NCBI GenBank assembly: GCA_044221555.1
Contig: JBGAOY010000008.1
Coordinates: 124,001-188,000, forward strand
Direction: 5' to 3'
DNA length: 64,000 nucleotides
From: JAEUJM01 sp044221555
GTDB taxonomy: Bacteria > Actinomycetota > Acidimicrobiia > Acidimicrobiales > DATDAH01
Position numbers and translations under genes: made by a program. Positions 51,949 to 60,181 of the stretch are shown in pieces (the stretch's first letter is position 1; each line of letters starts with the position of its first letter). The notes under the pieces are model-generated. The model searched no databases, had not been told where the DNA came from, and saw only the letters and a program-made list of their open reading frames with translations.

Positions 51949-53619
51949 GTGTTGCGGGTGCGGACCCATGCGGCTCGACAGTCGTCAGGGGCGCTGGTCG
52001 CGCTCATTCTGGGCGTGACCATCGGGGTGCTGGCAGGCCCAGGGACGGCGGCCGCCACACCGCTGTGCAGTGTCACCACCCAGGTGACCAACACTGCCGG
52101 CGGCGGCTTCAGCGACGAAACGGTGATGTCGGCGGACGGCAGTCGGGTGGCGTATCGCTCTGACCGCAACCCCACCGGGGGGAACGCCGATCACAGCATG
52201 GAGATCTTCGTCCACGACACGACGGGACCGTCCGTCACCCAGGTCACCTCCGACCCGACGGGCGCGTTCTCCCTCTACTCCGATGCTCCCACCCTCTCGG
52301 CGGACGGCAGCAGCGTCGCGTTCCTGTCCACACTCGATCTCACCGGCGCGAACGACGAGAGCGCCGTCGAGGTGTTCCTGTACGACCTGGACGAGTCGAC
52401 CATGACCCAGGTCACCGACACGGGTGGGGACAACACGTTCGGCCTCAACGATGCCCCACGGGTCTCGGCCGATGGGACGCTGGTCGCCTTCTCCTCGGGT
52501 GGTGACCCCACCGGTGGCAATCCCGAGGCCAATCGAGAGCTCTTCGCCTACGACACGACCACGCAGACCACGACGCAGCTCACGTCGACCTCTCTGGAGT
52601 TCGACAACACCCTCCTTTCCCTGTCGGCCGACGGCTCGCGCATCGTCTACGACTCCACCGCCGACCCCACGGGCCAGAACGCCGACCACCACGACCAGCT
52701 CTTCTTGTTCGACCGCAGCGCGCCGGTCACGACCCAGATCACGGCGGCCGACACGGACGGGCTCACGTCCGGTGCGGAGATCTCGGGGGACGGAGGTCAC
52801 GTGACCTTCGAATCCGACCGCGATCTGGCCGGGGTCAATGGGGACCACAGCTTCGAGCTGTTCGACTACGACGTGGCCGCGTCGACGTTGCACCAGGTGA
52901 CCAGCTCCACCCGCGATGGCGCCGAGAGCACCAGCCCGTCGATCTCCGCGGATGGCACTCGCATCGCCTTCCAAGGCTCCACCGGCTTCGGCGACAACCA
53001 GGAGGTCGCGTTGTACGACGCCGAGACGGGATCCATCACCCACCTCACCGACACGAGCGGTGGGAACAACGTGGGCACCGCCATCTCGGGCGACGGTGGG
53101 CGAGTCGCGTTCTCCTCTGACTTCGACCTGATCGGGGGGAACCCGGACCGCAATTTCGAGATCTTCCTGGCCGCCTGTGGTCCTTCGCCGAGACCCGACG
53201 CCCAGATCGGTACGGCGGCCGCAGGGCCGTTCGTCGGCGATGACCTGTACGCCGCAACGGCGATCGCCGGGCAGACCGTGACCGCCGGCGTGGCCCGCGG
53301 GTCGTCGCGCTCGTTCTTCGTGCGGGTGCAGAACGACCGCTCGGGCATTGACTCGCTCAAGGTGCGCGGCGTCGAGGCGGGGTCCGCCGGCTACACGGTG
53401 ACCTATCTGCGGGGGACGACGAACATCACGAGCCAGGTTCGGGCCGGCACCTACCGCATCGACCACCTGGCTCCTCACGCGGCGGTGACCCTGAAGGTGA
53501 AGATCACGGCGACGACCTCCGCGGCCGCCGGGTCTGGACGTCGGGCCGACCTCACGGTGCGATCCACGACGACCCGTTCGGCGGTCGACACCGTGCGCGC
53601 CCGCGTCACTCGGACGTGA
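51949..53619 (+). CDS. exported TolB/PD40-like beta-propeller protein
   Basis: 556 residues from GTG 51949 (GTG 51958 is an alternative). The signal peptide ends near GTAAA. The mature protein has about seven repeats of 45-50 residues, each with a core like SADGSRVAYRSDRNPTGGN and EIFVHDTTG, the PD40 (WD40-like TolB) pattern; DLTGxN and NxDxxxE stretches recur at loop positions and might bind calcium. A C-terminal beta domain (about 430-556) follows. Function unknown; perhaps surface-bound. A TACGCT -10-like box is at 51922-51927. Confidence 0.72.
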   Translation: MLRVRTHAARQSSGALVALILGVTIGVLAGPGTAAATPLCSVTTQVTNTAGGGFSDETVMSADGSRVAYRSDRNPTGGNADHSMEIFVHDTTGPSVTQVTSDPTGAFSLYSDAPTLSADGSSVAFLSTLDLTGANDESAVEVFLYDLDESTMTQVTDTGGDNTFGLNDAPRVSADGTLVAFSSGGDPTGGNPEANRELFAYDTTTQTTTQLTSTSLEFDNTLLSLSADGSRIVYDSTADPTGQNADHHDQLFLFDRSAPVTTQITAADTDGLTSGAEISGDGGHVTFESDRDLAGVNGDHSFELFDYDVAASTLHQVTSSTRDGAESTSPSISADGTRIAFQGSTGFGDNQEVALYDAETGSITHLTDTSGGNNVGTAISGDGGRVAFSSDFDLIGGNPDRNFEIFLAACGPSPRPDAQIGTAAAGPFVGDDLYAATAIAGQTVTAGVARGSSRSFFVRVQNDRSGIDSLKVRGVEAGSAGYTVTYLRGTTNITSQVRAGTYRIDHLAPHAAVTLKVKITATTSAAAGSGRRADLTVRSTTTRSAVDTVRARVTRT

Positions 53620-53634
53620 GCGTGACCAGCGTGA

Positions 53635-54126
53635 TCAGAGCATCTTCTGCATGATCACGACGTCGAGCCACTTGCGGTGCTTGCGGCCGACCTCCTTCTC
53701 CACGCCCACGTGCTCGAAGCCGAGCGATGCGTGCAGCGCGATCGACGCTTCGTGCCCGCCCACGATCCGGGCCACCATCGAGTGGAAGCCGTGGCTCGTG
53801 GCCGTGTCGACCAGCGCGGCCAGCAGCGCCTTGCCCACACCCCGGCCCTGGCGGTCGCGGTCCACGTACACCGAGTCCTCCACCGTGGTGTTGTAGGCGG
53901 CGCGCTCACGGAAGGGCGAGAGCGACGCGAAGCCCCAGATCTCACCGTCGGCCTCGGCCACCAGCACCGCGTGGGCGCCGCTGCGGTCGATCAGCCAGGC
54001 CTGCTGCTCTTCGAGGGTGCGGGGGACCATGTCGAAGGTGACGGTGGAGGTGGTGACCTCGAGGTTGTAGATGCGGCGGATGGCCTCGGCGTCGCTCACC
54101 GTCGCTCGCCGCACCTCGAAGTCCAC
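53635..54126 (-). CDS. GNAT family N-acetyltransferase
   Basis: 163 residues from GTG 54126. The acetyl-CoA site is the R-Q-G-R-G-V-G-K segment of DRDRQGRGVGKALLAAL (about residues 91-107), followed by HGFHSMVARIVGGHEASIALHASLGFEHVGVEKEVGRKHRKWLDVVIMQ. This is close to phosphinothricin/methionine-sulfoximine N-acetyltransferase types, including the IYNLEVTTSTVTFDM entry region. Detoxification of amino acid analogues is likely but not proven. It follows the ATPase-like gene by 22 bases. Confidence 0.85.
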   Translation of the reverse strand: MDFEVRRATVSDAEAIRRIYNLEVTTSTVTFDMVPRTLEEQQAWLIDRSGAHAVLVAEADGEIWGFASLSPFRERAAYNTTVEDSVYVDRDRQGRGVGKALLAALVDTATSHGFHSMVARIVGGHEASIALHASLGFEHVGVEKEVGRKHRKWLDVVIMQKML

Positions 54127-54148
54127 GGCGTGAAGCTACAGGCGACAC

Positions 54149-55468
54149 TCAGTGGTTGGCGCGGGCGCGGCGGCTGGGCAGCGGCGGGGGGTCCTGCGGG
54201 GCGGAGGGCTCCAGGATGCTCAGGTCGCCGGTGAGCGCCTCGATCTTGGCCCACGACGCCACGTCGTCGTCCTCGGTCAGGAACACGATCTGCTGGTGGC
54301 TGGCGGCCCGGCCGAGCAGCTCGAGCAGTGAGGGCTTCACCGACGAGTCCAGCTCGATGAACGGGTCGTCGAGGATCAGCGGGAAGCTCTCGCCACGAGG
54401 GCCCACCTTGCGCAGCTGGGCCAGCCGGCCGATCAGCGCGTGCGCCATGCCCGTGGTGAGGTCGTTGTCGACCGCCGGCATCGACTGGGCCAGGGCGGTG
54501 ACGTCGCGGCGCATGCGGGCCGCCGCCATGATCTCCTCGTGGTGGTCGATGGCGAACTGCACCTGGACCGGGCCGGCCACCTGCTCCCAGCCCGCCAGCG
54601 CCTCGCGGTAGGCCTCGGCCGCCTCCATGAGCCGCCGCCGGTTCTGGTCGGTGGCCAGCAGGCCGTTCACGCGCTGCAGGTGGAAGCCGAGGTACGAGCT
54701 GGCGCCGGCCTGCTCGAGCACCGCGTTCTCCTTCGCCCGGGCGTTCTCCATGCGTCGCCAGTAGAGCATCGAGATCCCTGTGGCCACCGCGGCGAACAGG
54801 ACGAACGGCATCGCCGTCAGGGGGCCCTCGAGGATCGACAGGGGGATGGCGCCGAGGGTCGAGAACGCGGCGGTGAAGAACGACAGCCGGCGGACCCGGT
54901 CGTGGTCTTCCTGGGCCCGCAGGAACGCGGCGTGACGGGCCTCGATCTGCTCGACGACCGCGGCGTCCTCGGGTGACGAGCCGGTGGCCTCGGCCTCGGC
55001 CTGCAGCTGGTCGTCGCAGATGGTGACGTGATCGGCAGCCGACCAGAGCGCCGCCTGGTCGATCGCGGCCAGGTCACGGATGAGCTGGTCGCTCTGGCCG
55101 CTGGTGGTGAGGTCGGACGCGTTCATGCGCAGGAAGCGCTTGGCCGAACGGGGGTCGAGACCGGCCCTGGCCAGCAGGTCGATGGTCCCGTCGGCGGCGA
55201 CGAAGTGGTTGGAGATGTCGAGCCCCTGTTCGACGTCGACCACCCGGTGGCGACCGCCGTGGGGCCGGAACACCGCGAGGTGGCGACCGGAGTCCTCGAC
55301 CAGCTCGAGGTGGACGCCGGCCCGGCTGCTGCTCAGCGCCCCCACCAGCTCGCTCACGAGGCCCTCGCGCTCGAGCCGGCCGACGCCGGCGATCACGGTC
55401 AGCCGGGGGTGCAGCTTGAGGGTGAAGGTGTTGTCACCCGCCTCGATCACCAGCCGCTCGAAGTGCAC
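54149..55468 (-). CDS. SMC/RecF-head-like membrane ATPase with degenerate Walker A
   Basis: 439 residues from GTG 55468 (GTG 55498 would add ten). The N-terminus FERLVIEAGDNTFTLKLHPRLTVIAGV is built like the first strand of SMC/RecF/Rad50 heads, but the P-loop position reads GVGRLEREGLV without the expected Gly-Lys-Ser/Thr. Two hydrophobic spans lie mid-protein (about 205-240), within a region of coiled-coil character. The C-terminal head half is intact: SFPLILDDPFIELD (Walker B and D-loop) and QQIVFLTEDDDV. No family name is recognised. Cotranscribed with a GNAT gene. Confidence 0.55.
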   Translation of the reverse strand: MHFERLVIEAGDNTFTLKLHPRLTVIAGVGRLEREGLVSELVGALSSSRAGVHLELVEDSGRHLAVFRPHGGRHRVVDVEQGLDISNHFVAADGTIDLLARAGLDPRSAKRFLRMNASDLTTSGQSDQLIRDLAAIDQAALWSAADHVTICDDQLQAEAEATGSSPEDAAVVEQIEARHAAFLRAQEDHDRVRRLSFFTAAFSTLGAIPLSILEGPLTAMPFVLFAAVATGISMLYWRRMENARAKENAVLEQAGASSYLGFHLQRVNGLLATDQNRRRLMEAAEAYREALAGWEQVAGPVQVQFAIDHHEEIMAAARMRRDVTALAQSMPAVDNDLTTGMAHALIGRLAQLRKVGPRGESFPLILDDPFIELDSSVKPSLLELLGRAASHQQIVFLTEDDDVASWAKIEALTGDLSILEPSAPQDPPPLPSRRARANH

Positions 55469-55590
55469 ACCCCAGCATCGGCAGGCGACCCGGTGCACGT
55501 TAGGGCTGTTTGCCGGACCGTGGCCGGGCCGGGCCTCCCCGCTCGGCTCCCGCCGGGAAACGCGGTTGGGGTGCGACGCGGGGTTCCGGA

Positions 55591-55596
55591 TAGGCT
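55591..55596 (+). promoter_or_regulatory. -10 element of the tRNA-Thr/tRNA-Met/tuf unit
   Basis: TAGGCT lies 35 bases before tRNA-Thr; TTGGGG at 55566-55571 is a possible -35 with a 19-base spacer. Confidence 0.35.
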
Positions 55597-55631
55597 GGTC
55601 GATCGTCCTCCGGCCCCGGCTGGGGGGACCG

Positions 55632-55704
55632 GCCCCCTTAGCTCAGTCGGTAGAGCACAGCCATGGTAAGGCTGGTGTCGCCAGTTCGATTCTGGCAGGG
55701 GGCT
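55632..55704 (+). tRNA. tRNA-Thr (GGT)
   Basis: Acceptor GCCCCCT pairs with AGGGGGC, D-stem GCTC/GAGC, anticodon stem CAGCC/GGCTG with loop ATGGTAA (anticodon GGT), T-arm CCAGTTCGATTCTGG. The discriminator base is T and no CCA is encoded. Confidence 0.95.
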
Positions 55705-55751
55705 CGCACGACGTGGACCGGCTCGCCGGCCCGCGGCAGGCAGCCCGACCG

Positions 55752-55825
55752 GGCGGCGTAGCTCAGTAGGTAAGAGCACTCGGCTCATAATCGAGGGGTC
55801 GTCGGTTCGAGTCCGACCGCCGCCA
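55752..55825 (+). tRNA. tRNA-Met (CAT), elongator type
   Basis: Acceptor GGCGGCG pairs fully with CGCCGCC (position 1-72 is paired, unlike initiator tRNA). The anticodon loop CTCATAA gives CAT; the T-arm is GTCGGTTCGAGTCCGAC. A lysidine-modified tRNA-Ile with CAT cannot be excluded, but the position before tuf and the overall form favour Met. Confidence 0.88.
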
Positions 55826-55912
55826 CCGCTAGGACAGCCGTCCAGCACGACGTTCAGCAGGATCCCAACCGCACCACACCACCAGCACGCACCACGCAAG
55901 GAGCCACCGAAG

Positions 55913-57097
55913 ATGTCCAAGGCCAAGTTCGAGCGGACCAAGCCGCATGCCAACATCGGCACGATGGGTCACATCGACCATGGGAAGACCACGTTGACGG
56001 CGGCGATCACGAAGGTGCTGTCGGAGGGTGGTGCTTCTGAGTTCACGGCGTTCGAGGACATCGACAAGGCCCCGGAGGAGCGTCAGCGGGGTATCACGAT
56101 CAACATCGCGCACGTGGAGTACGAGACGGAGAACCGTCATTACGCGCATGTGGATATGCCGGGTCACGCGGATTACATCAAGAACATGATCACCGGCGCG
56201 GCGCAGGTGGATGGTGCGATCTTGGTGGTGTCGGCGGCGGATGGTCCGATGCCGCAGACCCGTGAGCATGTGTTGTTGGCTCGTCAGGTGGGTGTGCCGT
56301 CGATCGTGGTGGCGTTGAACAAGGTGGACATGGTCGATGACGAGGAGTTGTTGGACCTGGTGGAGCTCGAGGTGCGTGAGTTGCTCACCGAGTACGAGTT
56401 CCCTGGTGATGATGTGCCGGTGGTGAAGGTGTCGGCGTTGAAGGCGCTCGAGGGTGACGCGGAGGCGGCTGAGGGCATCCGTGAGTTGATGGCGGCGGTC
56501 GATGAGTACGTGCCGCAGCCGGAGCGGGATGTGGACAAGCCGTTCTTGATGCCGATCGAGGATGTGTTCACGATCACGGGTCGGGGCACGGTGGTGACGG
56601 GTCGTATCGAGCAGGGTGTGGTGAACACCGGCGACGAGGTGGAGATCATCGGTATCCGTGACACGCAGAAGACGGTGTGCACGGGTGTGGAGATGTTCCG
56701 CAAGATCCTCGATCAGGGTCAGGCGGGCGACAACGTGGGTGCGTTGTTGCGGGGCACGAAGAAGGAGGACGTGGCTCGTGGGCAGGTGCTCGCGAAGCCG
56801 GGTTCGATCACGCCGCACACCGATTTCGAGGGTCAGGTGTATGTGTTGACCAAGGAGGAGGGTGGCCGTCACAAGCCGTTCTTCTCGAACTACCGGCCCC
56901 AGTTCTACTTCCGTACGACCGATGTCACCGGGTCGATCCAGTTGCCGGAGGGCACCGAGATGTGCATGCCGGGTGACAACACCGTGATGACGGTGACCTT
57001 GGGTGCGCCGATCGCGATGGACGAGGGTCTGCGGTTCGCCATCCGTGAGGGTGGCCGTACCGTGGGCGCCGGCTCCGTCACCAAGATCCTCAAGTAG
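55913..57097 (+). CDS. tuf: translation elongation factor Tu
   Basis: 394 residues, full length. G1 GHIDHGKTT (about residues 18-26), RGITINIAHVEYET switch II entry, G3 DMPGHADYI, G4 NKVDMVDDEE, and domain III ending with VGAGSVTKILK. Delivers aminoacyl-tRNA to the ribosome. After the first ~40 codons the codon use changes sharply: many GGT, CGT, GAT, TTG and GTG codons unlike the C-ending codons of every neighbour. A ribosome binding site AAGGAG lies upstream. Followed by rpmG, preceded by two tRNA genes. Confidence 0.99.
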   Translation: MSKAKFERTKPHANIGTMGHIDHGKTTLTAAITKVLSEGGASEFTAFEDIDKAPEERQRGITINIAHVEYETENRHYAHVDMPGHADYIKNMITGAAQVDGAILVVSAADGPMPQTREHVLLARQVGVPSIVVALNKVDMVDDEELLDLVELEVRELLTEYEFPGDDVPVVKVSALKALEGDAEAAEGIRELMAAVDEYVPQPERDVDKPFLMPIEDVFTITGRGTVVTGRIEQGVVNTGDEVEIIGIRDTQKTVCTGVEMFRKILDQGQAGDNVGALLRGTKKEDVARGQVLAKPGSITPHTDFEGQVYVLTKEEGGRHKPFFSNYRPQFYFRTTDVTGSIQLPEGTEMCMPGDNTVMTVTLGAPIAMDEGLRFAIREGGRTVGAGSVTKILK

Positions 57098-57146
57098 CAC
57101 CGATCCCCCGACACCACTGATCCTCGAGACGTAGGGACACACGACG

Positions 57147-57308
57147 ATGGCTTCCGACAAGCGAGTGCAGGTCACCCTGGAGTGCCAGGAGTGCAAGCGC
57201 CGCAACTACATCACCACCAAGAACAAGGCCAACCAGCGCGAGCGCATCGAGATGAAGAAGTACTGCCGCTGGGACCGCACCCACACGCTCCACAAGGAGA
57301 CTCGCTAG
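57147..57308 (+). CDS. rpmG: 50S ribosomal protein L33 with incomplete zinc ribbon
   Basis: 53 residues, MASDKRVQVTLECQECKRR at the start and THTLHKETR at the end, a clear L33. The first zinc pair CQEC (C13, C16) is intact, but the second pair that normally reads CxxC is YCRWDRTH: only C40 remains and the fourth ligand position is Asp43. The gene follows tuf by 49 bases, a common order before secE-nusG. The next feature is a long hairpin. Confidence 0.95.
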   Translation: MASDKRVQVTLECQECKRRNYITTKNKANQRERIEMKKYCRWDRTHTLHKETR

Positions 57309-57354
57309 CTCGTTGCTGGTCTCGTAGTCGGGCTGCGGCTGCGGGGTCCTGACC

Positions 57355-57418
57355 CCGATCCGGTATCCGAAAATCGGCCCGAAAGGCATGGGCCGATGTT
57401 TCGGACCCTCCGGATCGG
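57355..57418 (+). terminator. long hairpin after tuf-rpmG
   Basis: Nested complementary arms: outer CGATCCGG with CCGGATCG, middle CCGAAA (57367-57372) with TTTCGG (57399-57404), inner TCGGCCC (57374-57380) with GGGCCGA (57390-57396), loop GAAAGGCAT. Most likely the terminator of tuf-rpmG. The rest of the 306-base gap 57309-57614 has no protein-like ORF. Confidence 0.6.
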
Positions 57419-57614
57419 CGCCACCCCTCCGCCTCCGCCCGACCTCGCTTCGCTCGAACCCCCGCGCCTCCTTGCGGCGCGGCGGGTCCCCGCTCCCGCT
57501 CGTCCCGGGGCGGGCGCCCCCCTCGCTGCGTCTCGCGCTCAGAGCGCGGTCCGCAGGGTGCTCTCCTTCGGGTGCGTGGGGGCTTGTCGGCCGTCGGGCG
57601 TAACGTTTGGCGGT

Positions 57615-58202
57615 ATGGCCGGGTCGGACGACGTGATGGCAGCGGAGATCGCCAGCCTCGTCGACGCGGCTCGGGCCGGCGACCGGCGGGCCTTCGAGGG
57701 GCTCGTACGGGCCACGTCGCCCGACACCTACACGCTGGCCCGGCGGCTGTGCGGGAACGCCGACGACGCCAGCGACGTGGTGCAGGAGACCTACCTGCGG
57801 GCGTACCGGTCGATCCGGAGGTTCCGGGGCGACGCCGCCTTCACCACGTGGCTCTACCGGATCACGGCCAACTGCGCCGCCGACCAGGTCAACCGGCGCT
57901 CGCGCCACCGCCACGACGACCTCAGCGACGACCACGTCGACGAGCGGGCCGAGATCGACCCGGAGTCTCGTGCCGGGCACCTCGAGTTGCGTGATCAGCT
58001 GAAGCTGGCCCTCGATGCCCTGCCCCCCAAGCTGCGGGCCGTCGTGGTGCTGCGCGACATCTACGACCTGCCCCACGAGGAGATCGCCGAGCAGCTGAAG
58101 ATCACCGAGTCGGCGGCCAAGGTGCGCCTGCACCGGGCTCGGCGCAAGCTCCGTGAGGGCCTCCTCCCGCTCCCCGGGGAAGAGGACGCCCATGCCGTGT
58201 GA
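57615..58202 (+). CDS. ECF-type RNA polymerase sigma factor (SigE/RpoE-like)
   Basis: 195 residues. Region 2: FEGLVRATSPDTYTLARRLCGNADDASDVVQETYLRAYRSIRRFRGDAAFTTWLYRITANCAADQVNR. Region 4: LDALPPKLRAVVVLRDIYDLPHEEIAEQLKITESAAKVRLHRARRKLRE. TAACGT (57601-57606) lies 8 bases before the ATG and no Shine-Dalgarno is seen, so the start may be leaderless. Its anti-sigma gene follows within 40 bases. Confidence 0.93.
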   Translation: MAGSDDVMAAEIASLVDAARAGDRRAFEGLVRATSPDTYTLARRLCGNADDASDVVQETYLRAYRSIRRFRGDAAFTTWLYRITANCAADQVNRRSRHRHDDLSDDHVDERAEIDPESRAGHLELRDQLKLALDALPPKLRAVVVLRDIYDLPHEEIAEQLKITESAAKVRLHRARRKLREGLLPLPGEEDAHAV

Positions 58203-58240
58203 GACCGACCTGCCGTGTGAGATCCGAGGCGGAGGGACCG

Positions 58241-58603
58241 ATGACTGACGTGATGAGATGCGACCGGGTGGCCGACGACCTGGCCGCCGCCGCCGGCGGC
58301 ACCGCGGTGCTGGCGCCGTCGGTGCGCGCCCACGTGGAGCACTGCCTGCGCTGCCAGGCGGAGGCGGCGCAGTACCGCAAGCTGGCGCGGGCCCTGCGCA
58401 TGCTGGGCGACGATGTCGCCACGGTGCCCGTCGGGCTCGTGGACGAGGTGGTGTCGGCCCTCGACGACGCCGACCAGGCACGGGTGCTGGGGCACCTGCG
58501 CCACCACCGCGCCGCCTACCTCGGCGGGCTGGCCGCGGGTGTGGCGGGGTTCGCGGGCGTGGCCGGCGCCATCGTGTTGGCCCGCTCGCGCCGCGCCGCC
58601 TGA
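58241..58603 (+). CDS. zinc-finger anti-sigma factor, single span
   Basis: 120 residues from ATG 58241 with GGAGGG 5 bases upstream; a GTG at 58199 overlapping the sigma stop is an alternative. The ZAS motif HVEHCLRCQ (H-x3-C-x2-C) lies at about residues 31-39, and one hydrophobic span (about 95-113) ends in a basic tail. Partner of the ECF sigma factor encoded just upstream. A short direct repeat TGCCGTGTGAGA occurs twice (58192 and 58211) between the two genes. Confidence 0.82.
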   Translation: MTDVMRCDRVADDLAAAAGGTAVLAPSVRAHVEHCLRCQAEAAQYRKLARALRMLGDDVATVPVGLVDEVVSALDDADQARVLGHLRHHRAAYLGGLAAGVAGFAGVAGAIVLARSRRAA

Positions 58604-58745
58604 CGCCACGGTGCGCCGCGGCGCCGGCTTCGTGGCTCCACCGGGCCGAGCCGCCGTGCCCGCCGGACCGTTGCCCGGACGCGACGGGGCGATAGGGTGC
58701 CCTCGGAGCGGGAGGACCCGAATAGGGAGCGGGCGGGCGCTCTGG

Positions 58746-58751
58746 TAGCCT
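58746..58751 (+). promoter_or_regulatory. -10 element of tRNA-Trp
   Basis: TAGCCT lies 21 bases upstream of tRNA-Trp. Another TANNNT element, TAGGGT, is at 58693-58698. Confidence 0.35.
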
Positions 58752-58772
58752 TGCTCGCTTGCAGGACCCCCA

Positions 58773-58845
58773 AGGGCAGTAGCTCAACTGGTAGAGCACT
58801 GGTCTCCAAAACCAGCGGTTGGGGGTTCGAGTCCCTCCTGCCCTG
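58773..58845 (+). tRNA. tRNA-Trp (CCA)
   Basis: Acceptor AGGGCAG pairs with CTGCCCT, D-stem GCTC/GAGC, anticodon stem CTGGT/ACCAG with loop CTCCAAA (anticodon CCA), T-arm GGGGTTCGAGTCCC, discriminator G. tRNA-Trp before secE is a common bacterial arrangement. Confidence 0.96.
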
Positions 58846-58884
58846 CTCACCCCGTCTGACCGCTCGCGACACGAGGTCGGCCCC

Positions 58885-59193
58885 ATGGCCATGAATCGAG
58901 AACAAAAGAGGATGATGCAGCGTCAGGGCCAGATCGGCCCCGACGGTGAGCCTGTCGCGAAGCAACGCAAGCGCCCCGCCCCCCAGCCCAAGGCCAAGGA
59001 CAAGCGCACCACCCCGCTGCAGTTCGTCCGCGAGGTGCGCACGGAACTGCGCAAAGTGGCCTGGCCCACCCGGGCCGAGGTCATCAACTACTCGATCATC
59101 GTGCTGGTCACGGTGGTCATCTTGACCAGCCTGATCGCCGTGCTCGACATCTTCTTCTCCGAGTGGGTCCTCAAGCTCCTCAACGTCAACTGA
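58885..59193 (+). CDS. secE: preprotein translocase subunit SecE
   Basis: 102 residues. A polar, basic N-terminal 50 residues precede the SecE core FVREVRTELRKVAWPTRAEVINYSIIVLVTVV (about 51-82) and one hydrophobic span to the end. ATG 58885 has GAGG 8 bases upstream; ATG 58891 is an alternative. Part of the SecYEG channel. nusG begins four bases after the stop. Confidence 0.96.
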   Translation: MAMNREQKRMMQRQGQIGPDGEPVAKQRKRPAPQPKAKDKRTTPLQFVREVRTELRKVAWPTRAEVINYSIIVLVTVVILTSLIAVLDIFFSEWVLKLLNVN

Positions 59194-59197
59194 TCTC

Positions 59198-60124
59198 ATG
59201 AGCTCCTTCACCGACACCAACCAACCCGACGACGACGCTGACGCGGCGGTCCTCACCGATGAGGCCGCCCCCGCGTCCGACGTCGACGAGGACACCGTTC
59301 CCGGCGACGACGACGCCGACCCCGACGATGGTGGGGTAACCGCCGCGGCGGTCGACCCCGACGACCTCGACGACGGCGACGCCACCGCCGACGAGCCCGC
59401 CACCGCGGAAGAGGTGGACGACGCGGTCGACGCGGTCGACGAGACCCCCGAAGCCGTCGCCACCGCGGAGACACCGGCCGCCGCCGACGGTGACGCCGAG
59501 GGCGACGGTGACGCCGGCGACGGCGACGTGATCGACGCCGACGACCTCCTCGAGGAGCTCCCGCCCGTCGAGAGCCCCTATGACCGACCGGGTGCGTGGT
59601 ACGTCGTGCACACCCAGTCCGGGTACGAGAAGAAGGTCAAGCACAACCTCGAGGCCCGGACGTCCTCGATGAACATGGAGGGCTCGATCTACGAGGTCGT
59701 GATCCCCATGGAAGACGTCATGGAGTTCAAGAACGGCAAGAAGGTCGTGGTCCAGAAGAAGGTCTTCCCGGGCTACCTCCTGGTGCGCTGCACCCTCGAC
59801 GACGACTCCTGGTACGTCATCCGCAACACCCCGGGCATCACCGGCTTCGTCGGCTCGGGCGCCAAGCCCTCGCCGCTGCCCCGCAAGGACGTGGAGATGT
59901 TCCTCGCGGTCAAGACCGAGGGCGAAGAGGTGCAGAAGCGGGGCAAGCCCCGCCTCGAGTACGAGATCAACGAGACGGTGCGGGTCAAGGAAGGCCCGTT
60001 CGCCGACTTCTCCGGCGAGATCGTCGAGATCAACGAGGATCAGCTCAAGGTCAAGGTGCTGGTGAACATCTTCGGCCGCGAGACCCCGGTCGAGCTCGAG
60101 TTCAGCCAGGTCGCCAAGCTCTAG
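59198..60124 (+). CDS. nusG: transcription antitermination protein NusG with long acidic N-terminus
   Basis: 308 residues, against about 180 for typical NusG. Residues 1-127 are almost only Asp, Ala, Glu, Thr, Pro and Val with no expected fold. The NGN domain begins at WYVVHTQSGYEKKVKHNL (about residue 133), followed by KVFPGYLLVRC and the KOW domain VRVKEGPFADFSGEIVEINEDQLKVKVLVNIFGRETPVELEF. It couples RNA polymerase to Rho and the ribosome. Actinobacterial NusG often has some N-terminal addition; this one is long. Confidence 0.97.
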   Translation: MSSFTDTNQPDDDADAAVLTDEAAPASDVDEDTVPGDDDADPDDGGVTAAAVDPDDLDDGDATADEPATAEEVDDAVDAVDETPEAVATAETPAAADGDAEGDGDAGDGDVIDADDLLEELPPVESPYDRPGAWYVVHTQSGYEKKVKHNLEARTSSMNMEGSIYEVVIPMEDVMEFKNGKKVVVQKKVFPGYLLVRCTLDDDSWYVIRNTPGITGFVGSGAKPSPLPRKDVEMFLAVKTEGEEVQKRGKPRLEYEINETVRVKEGPFADFSGEIVEINEDQLKVKVLVNIFGRETPVELEFSQVAKL

Positions 60125-60181
60125 GGCCCCGGCCCGTCCCCAGCGCAACACGTCGCACCACACACGAACAGGAACACCGCA

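Noticed and set aside
55913..57097. tuf as a recently transferred gene
   Set aside because: The protein is a normal EF-Tu in normal context and the 5' end has host-like codons; the shift is reported as an observation only.
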